Source: Macrotis lagotis (taxonomy: Eukaryota > Chordata > Mammalia > Peramelemorphia > Peramelidae). From it: a stretch of DNA of 64,000 nucleotides. Position 1 is the stretch's first letter, and every line of letters starts with the position of its first letter. The stretch lies in NCBI RefSeq assembly GCF_037893015.1, contig NC_133666.1, forward strand, positions 654,524,957-654,588,956, written 5' to 3'. The translations under genes were made by a program, and so were the position numbers. Below are positions 59,605 through 64,000 of the stretch, in pieces. The notes under the pieces were generated by a model. The model searched no databases. It was not told the origin of the DNA and was given only the letters and a program-made list of their open reading frames with translations.

Positions 59605-59733
59605 GGTGTCTGCAATTCTTGATCCCCGTGGCCCTAGGTTGGGTCCCCTGGGGTGAAGCAGGTTCAGGGGGCTCCCGGTGGGGGCTCAGACATGACCTGG
59701 TTCTGGCTCTCTGAGTAGCAGGACTGGGAGCAT

Positions 59734-59745
59734 CAGTTCCTCTTA
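59734..59745 (-). promoter_or_regulatory. PU.1-like box
   Basis: Minus strand TAAGAGGAACTG contains the PU-box core GAGGAA, about 130 bp upstream of the ATG. A second ETS core, AGGAAGT, lies at 59,771-59,777. PU.1 drives many myeloid genes from such sites close to the start. Confidence 0.4.
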
Positions 59746-59815
59746 CAAAGGCCTCTGCTCCCCCACACCCACTTCCTATCACTGGGAGGGGCAGGGCCAG
59801 GGGGGGAAGGAGCTT

Positions 59816-59823
59816 TTACCACA
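59816..59823 (-). promoter_or_regulatory. RUNX-like site
   Basis: Minus strand TGTGGTAA matches the RUNX core TGTGGT, about 215 bp upstream of the ATG and 70-80 bp from the PU.1-like box. RUNX1 and PU.1 pairs are common in myeloid promoters. Confidence 0.35.
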
Positions 59824-59880
59824 GAGGGAGCAGAAGCCTCCTCTGAGGAGGGGGCAGGTAGGCCGCCATGGGTCCTCTAG

Positions 59881-60002
59881 AAGTGAGGGCAGTCTTGGGA
59901 CAATGACAGGATGCTAAGAGACACCTGTCTATTTCTCCTATGTTTAGTTGACTTTAAGAGCTGAAGGCAGGGCCTTGCCTTTATTTATTAAACACATGTT
60001 AT
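59881..60002. other. Upstream flank beside the promoter
   Basis: Short unique stretch; contains a candidate divergent splice donor at 59,883 (see findings). Confidence 0.3.
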
Positions 60003-60225
60003 TGTTGAGTTCTGTATGACTCTTTGTGACCCTATTTGGGGTTTTGGCAGAGATGCTGGTGTGGTTTGCCATTGCTTTCTCCAGCTCATTTTACAGATGA
60101 GGAAACTGAGGCAAACTGGGTGAAATGACCAGGCAAGAGTCACACAGCTAGTAAAGGACTGATTTGAACTTAGGAAGATGACTCCAGTTCAGCACTCTAT
60201 CCACTGTACCACCTAGCAGCATGTG
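60003..60225 (-). repeat. SINE with TTGTTCAGTC-type tail
   Basis: TTGTTGAGTTCTGTATGACT, CCTATTTGGGGTTTTGGCAG, TTTTACAGATGAGGAAACTG, then GTACCACCTAGCAGC. It sits about 400 bp upstream of the MYO1F start codon and gives a distal limit to the promoter. Confidence 0.85.
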
Positions 60226-61238
60226 TATTAAATAGCAGATGCTCAATAGAGTCTTGTTGAATTGAATGGTGGACCCCAGAGCTCTAGGCATGTGGCACAA
60301 CTCTGCTCCCTAGCAACATTTTTCAGGGTCTGGGAAGAAGCCTGGGGAAAAGGCTTAAAAAAAATGAGGATGAGGTTGGGATGATGTAACAACGATTGTC
60401 TGAAATGTGGAACCCTAATGCAGAGAATAGTGGGAAACCAGATACAATTTCTTTCTTTTCTGCTAGGGACATTCCAAGAACAAAGCGTACGTACATGGCC
60501 TGAGATCAGATGTGAGGAAGAACTTTTTTCTTCTAAAGGACCTTTTTGTGAGATTTTTCAAAACTTTTTCTCATACACAGTTTTATTTGACAATATTCCC
60601 TCCCCCCAGAAGAAGACTAGGAGGGGACCTTTCTCCCCTTGTGACTTCGGTAAGAGGCAAAGACTCAGCAAAAGGAAGTGATTTGCCTAAGCTTACATAG
60701 GAGATTAGAAGCAGAGTCTGAAGTAGAACCTGTGATGGGAATCACAAAATCCTGAGACCCAGACACCCAGAGATGGAAGGGGCTTTTGAGATGATCCGGT
60801 TCAATCCCCCTTATTTTACAGAAGGGGAAACTTAGACCCAAATTGGGGTAGGAGCTTTCTTGAGACAATGACAGTGCTAGGACTATAATTCAAACATTCT
60901 GGCTTCTAAACCAAGGGTATTGAATAAATCGATGCAAGACAAAAGTGACAGTCTCTATGTTGCCCACCCTTCCAGTTTTGCTCCCTGAGATTCTAAAGAT
61001 TTCCACATGCACCTGGACTGGTTTTCAAGAGGGAGAATAAGAAATGAGAAGGACTTAGCTGAGTGTGTGATAACAATAACAGCTAAGTACTTTACAAATA
61101 TTATCTCTTATGGCCAATGTGGGAATTGGTTTTTCTTGGCCATTTTTCACGTGGTCTTTTCCCGCATTTTACTTTTTGTTCTTTCTTTTCTTTTTTTTTC
61201 TGTCAAGAGGCAGAAATGAGAGTAAAAATGCTTGTTAG
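60226..61238. other. Upstream flank, no gene
   Basis: A MIR-like piece lies at about 60,750-60,900 (CAGAGATGGAAGGGGCTTTT). Short open frames here show no domain. Confidence 0.4.
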
Positions 61239-61393
61239 GGGCAGCTAGGTGGTGCATGAATAGAGCACCAGCCCTGGAGTCAGGAGGTCCTGAGTTCAAA
61301 TCCGACCTCAGACACTTAATAATTACCTAGTTGTGTGACCTTGGGCAAGTCACTTAACCCCATTGCCTTACCAACCGCCCCCCATGCTTGTTA
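61229..61393 (+). repeat. tRNA-like SINE with target-site duplication
   Basis: GGGGCAGCTAGGTGGTGCAT to CCCCATTGCCTTACCAACC, flanked by ATGCTTGTTA at 61,229-61,238 and 61,384-61,393. Confidence 0.9.
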
Positions 61394-61547
61394 ATTGAAA
61401 AAAAAATTTAAAATACTATTTCATTTTATCCTCAGATCAACCTGGGAAGTAGGTGCTGTTTTTATCCTTATTTTACAATAGAGGAAATTGAGGCAGATGA
61501 CTTGCTTGAGGTAACAAAGCTAGTATCTGAGGTTGTATTTAAAGTTG

Positions 61548-61690
61548 GGGGCGGCTAGGTGGTGCAGTGGATAGAGCACTGGCCCTGAGTTCAAATCTGG
61601 CCTCAGACACTTAATAATTATCTAGCCATGTGGCCTTGGGCAAGCCACTTAACCCCCTTTGCCTTACAAAAACCTAAAAAAAAATAAAGT
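61548..61690 (+). repeat. tRNA-like SINE
   Basis: GGGCGGCTAGGTGGTGCAGT to TTGCCTTACAAAAACCTAAA; AAAGTT on both sides. A 14-base deletion removes GAGTCAGGAGGACC. Confidence 0.9.
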
Positions 61691-61837
61691 TAGGTCTTCT
61701 CCACTCCAAGTCAAGACAGAATGACAAGAGGGATTTTGAATGATTAGGACAAGAGTAGCTTTGAGTCTATTCACAAGAGTTGATACATGAGTTCTTAGGT
61801 GATGGGTTATCTTCTAAATTGTTATTCTTCCTCTAGG

Positions 61838-62002
61838 TTGATGTGACTGACTTGTTATGATCCCTTTGGGGGTTTTCTTGGCAGAGATATTAGAATGGTT
61901 GACCTTTTCCTTTTCCAGAACTTTTTACAGATGAGGAAACTGAGGCACAGTTACTTGCCCAGGGTAACAGATCAAATTTGAATTCAGGAAGATGAGTCTT
62001 CA
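61838..62002 (-). repeat. SINE with TTGTTCAGTC-type tail, truncated
   Basis: GTGACTGACTTGTTATGATC, CTTTGGGGGTTTTCTTGGCA, TTTTTACAGATGAGGAAACT. The head is missing. Confidence 0.7.
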
Positions 62003-62616
62003 TATTACTTCATTTTACTTTTCCCATTCACAGTATGGAAATGAAAGCCCTTATGCATGGTGTGGGATAGAGAGTAAGTATAGATTTTCCTATAGCTATG
62101 TTACATGTCAATTAAAGAATATGTCTGATATATGCCTTTAAGCTATATGTGTGCTGGTGTCGGAAACCATTGGACCTGGAGTCAGTAAGTCTTGAACTTA
62201 AATCATACCCCTTACACTTAACAAGCTATAAGGCAGGAGGAATTATTTAAACTCTCACCCAGTTCCTTTGACCACAATAGGTCAAATGAGATAATGTACA
62301 CAAAACTGCAAACTTCAAAGTGCTATCTAAAGACTTATATTATTATTTTTAGAGACAATACTGCCATCTCTTGCAACTCCTTTGAATTGCTATTACCCTC
62401 TATTGGTTTTCTCTTCACTGCCATCATCCTTTTTTCACTTAACTGCAGCAGTTATTTTGACTTCTTTCGCTCAGGATATTTGGGAGATTGCTTCAGGCTC
62501 TTTCAGTTAATTTGTGAGTCAGATACTGAGGATACCAGCCAGCATAATGAGAGTCCCTCTGCTCAAATCTATCTTTTAAATTCATTTTGCTTCCATCAAC
62601 TGGCAGTGCTTTTTTG
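62003..62616. other. Upstream flank, no gene
   Basis: A MIR-like fragment lies at about 62,160-62,350 (GGACCTGGAGTCAGTAAGTC, AAACTTCAAAGTGCTATC). A 110-codon frame at 62,294-62,626 begins inside it and has no recognisable domain. Confidence 0.4.
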
Positions 62617-62875
62617 TTGTTCTTGAATCATTTCAGTTGTGTCTGATTCTCTGTGATCCCACTTGGGTTGTTTTTTTTTTTTTGGCAGAGATAGATGTTA
62701 GATTGATTTGCTTTCCTTCTCCAGTTCTTATTACAGATGAAGAAACTGAGGCAAATAAAGTGACTTGCTCAGGGTCACACATTTATTGTTTGAGAGTGAG
62801 AATCTGAGAACTCAAAAATTCTTCTGACTCCAGGACTGATTCTGTATTCACTGTATCATCTAGCTGCCCTGGTAC
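62617..62875 (-). repeat. SINE with TTGTTCAGTC-type tail
   Basis: GTTGTTCTTGAATCATTTCA, GTGATCCCACTTGGGTTGTT, ATTACAGATGAAGAAACTGA, then TGTATCATCTAGCTGCCC. Confidence 0.8.
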
Positions 62876-63322
62876 CCCAGGTGGTGAACAAACCCAACAA
62901 TCAGTTCTTTCTAAAACAGCCTTAAATTTGAGTCAGAGATAAACAAATTTTTTTCCAGTTCTCGCAATGTCCCTGAAAATTAGCCTAGATTCATGCAAAA
63001 TACACTGGAGCATCATATGGCAAGATGAGAGGAAGTAGGACCCAGCTATTAATCACACATCTCCCTACACTTGTTGGGACTGAAGAGCCTCTAGTGTTGG
63101 TGTTGGATTATTACTTGTTGATTTGTGTCCTGAATTTCTGCTTATATTGACACCCCCCCCCCCTTTTTATCATTAGCTCTCCTACTTCTCTGCCTTTTTC
63201 TGCTTCATCTGGGTCTGGTTCACACCTCAAGATTGTTCTCTAGGCGCTTGGCCTTGAGTTCTCCATGCTTGACTGGCTCCTAGGCCTATATCTTCTCTGA
63301 TTCCTCAGGCTGGCTCTAGCTC
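62876..63322. other. Upstream flank, unassigned
   Basis: A short poly-C run lies near 63,152-63,162. No gene or named repeat. Confidence 0.4.
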
Positions 63323-63518
63323 TTCTTGTACTCATTTTTTTTTTTTTTTTTTTTTTTTAGGTTTTTGCAAGGCAAATGGGGTTAAGTGGCTTGCCCAAGG
63401 CCACACAGCTAGGTAATTATTAAGTGTCTGAGACTGGATCTGAACCCAGGTACTCCTGACTCCAGGGCTGGTGCTTTATCCACTGCACCACCTAGCTGCC
63501 CCTCTTGTACCCATTTTT
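63323..63518 (-). repeat. Young tRNA-like SINE with target-site duplication
   Basis: A near-consensus inverted copy with a long poly-T start. TCTTGTACTCATTTTT (63,323-63,338) and TCTTGTACCCATTTTT (63,503-63,518) flank it. Confidence 0.92.
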
Positions 63519-63971
63519 ACATTGACCACTTGTTGCTGTTATGTGATATTTGGCAATTAATTAGCAATAAGAAAATGAGAAAAAACCAAAAGAAGAATGT
63601 AGTCCAAGAAGGAAAGATTAGGGAAGTACAGAATAATAGACCTGTGAGGACTTTAGAACAGAGAATATGGAATATGGAATAGTCTGAAGAGAACTCAGGC
63701 AACCCATTTGAAACTGCTCCTTTTTAGCTTTTTGTTTGGATCTTTAGGTTTTAAAGAGATGCAGCTGAAGAACTCCGAAGAAGGAAGATGGAAAATAACA
63801 TAAAAGGTGACTCTGAGACTTCAAAATAGTTACACTGTGTAAGAAACCCTAAAAAGGGCAAGGTAGAGTGCATTGTAATTTTGATTCTTTTCTGGGCTTT
63901 GGGGATTAATTGTGATTTACTAGGAAACTTCAAGAAGAGAGTTTGATAGTAGAGGTGGCTTGGGATGAGTG
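63519..63971. other. Upstream flank, no gene
   Basis: Nothing recognised. Confidence 0.4.
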
Positions 63972-64000
63972 GGGAAGCTAGGTGGTACAGTAGAGAGTGT
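63972..64000 (+). repeat. Start of a SINE cut by the window edge
   Basis: GGGGAAGCTAGGTGGTACAG and TAGAGAGTGT are the first 30 bases of a tRNA-like SINE. Confidence 0.75.

Larger units (their letters stand above)
59605..59880 (-). promoter_or_regulatory. MYO1F: Probable MYO1F promoter and 5' UTR
   Basis: GC-rich but CpG-poor DNA directly upstream of the ATG, free of recognisable repeats, with no TATA box that I can see. It holds a PU.1-like box, a second ETS core and a RUNX-like site (separate entries). This arrangement matches what is known of TATA-less myeloid promoters, and MYO1F is chiefly a leukocyte gene. The transcription start cannot be read from sequence. Confidence 0.5.

Noticed and set aside
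59900-64000. ADAMTS10 or another neighbour upstream of MYO1F
   Set aside because: ADAMTS10 lies upstream in human, but no exon of it was recognised here; the gene may lie beyond the window.

Overview
This window is vertebrate nuclear DNA from a marsupial mammal. It holds one recognisable gene, a complete MYO1F (unconventional myosin-If, a long-tailed class I myosin) on the minus strand, set in dense old and young retroposon sequence. The marsupial call rests on many copies of the tRNA-like SINE families familiar from opossum and Australian marsupial genomes. Their heads read GGCAGCTAGGTGGCRCAGTG; one type ends in GCCTTGCAAAAACCTAAAA, another ends in a TTGTTGTTCAGTC-like tail seen here in reverse. 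Marsupial-type L1 3' ends and CR1/L3 relics agree. The species cannot be fixed from this evidence.

Layout. Positions 1 to about 10,200 lie downstream of MYO1F and contain L1, CR1/L3, MIR-like and SINE sequence, simple repeats and one possible gene remnant (7,863-8,213). MYO1F coding exons run from 59,602-59,604 (exon 1, only the ATG) down to 10,857 (TAA): 28 coding exons, 3,288 coding bases, 1,095 residues, with no frame break. Every junction was read from the sequence, and the exon lengths sum to an open frame. Intron 1 is 18.6 kb and carries most of the structural curiosities: a near-palindromic 120-bp element, a local duplication, a 300-bp pyrimidine tract, and two L1 3' ends of one subfamily in opposite orientation. 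Positions 59,605-59,880 look like a CpG-poor promoter with PU.1/ETS-like and RUNX-like motifs, which suits a myeloid gene. From 59,900 to 64,000 I see SINEs and no gene.

The protein has, in order, a motor domain with P-loop, switch I and switch II, one IQ motif, a basic TH1 membrane-binding tail, a proline/arginine-rich TH2 and a C-terminal SH3. It is therefore expected to be a functional actin motor at the leukocyte membrane cortex.

The best single finding in the gene is intron 2, which has the hallmarks of a U12-type (minor spliceosome) intron: donor GTATCC and branch motif TCCTTAAC 13 nt before the acceptor. I found no undescribed multi-gene system. The unusual content is intron type, repeat structure and regulatory sequence.
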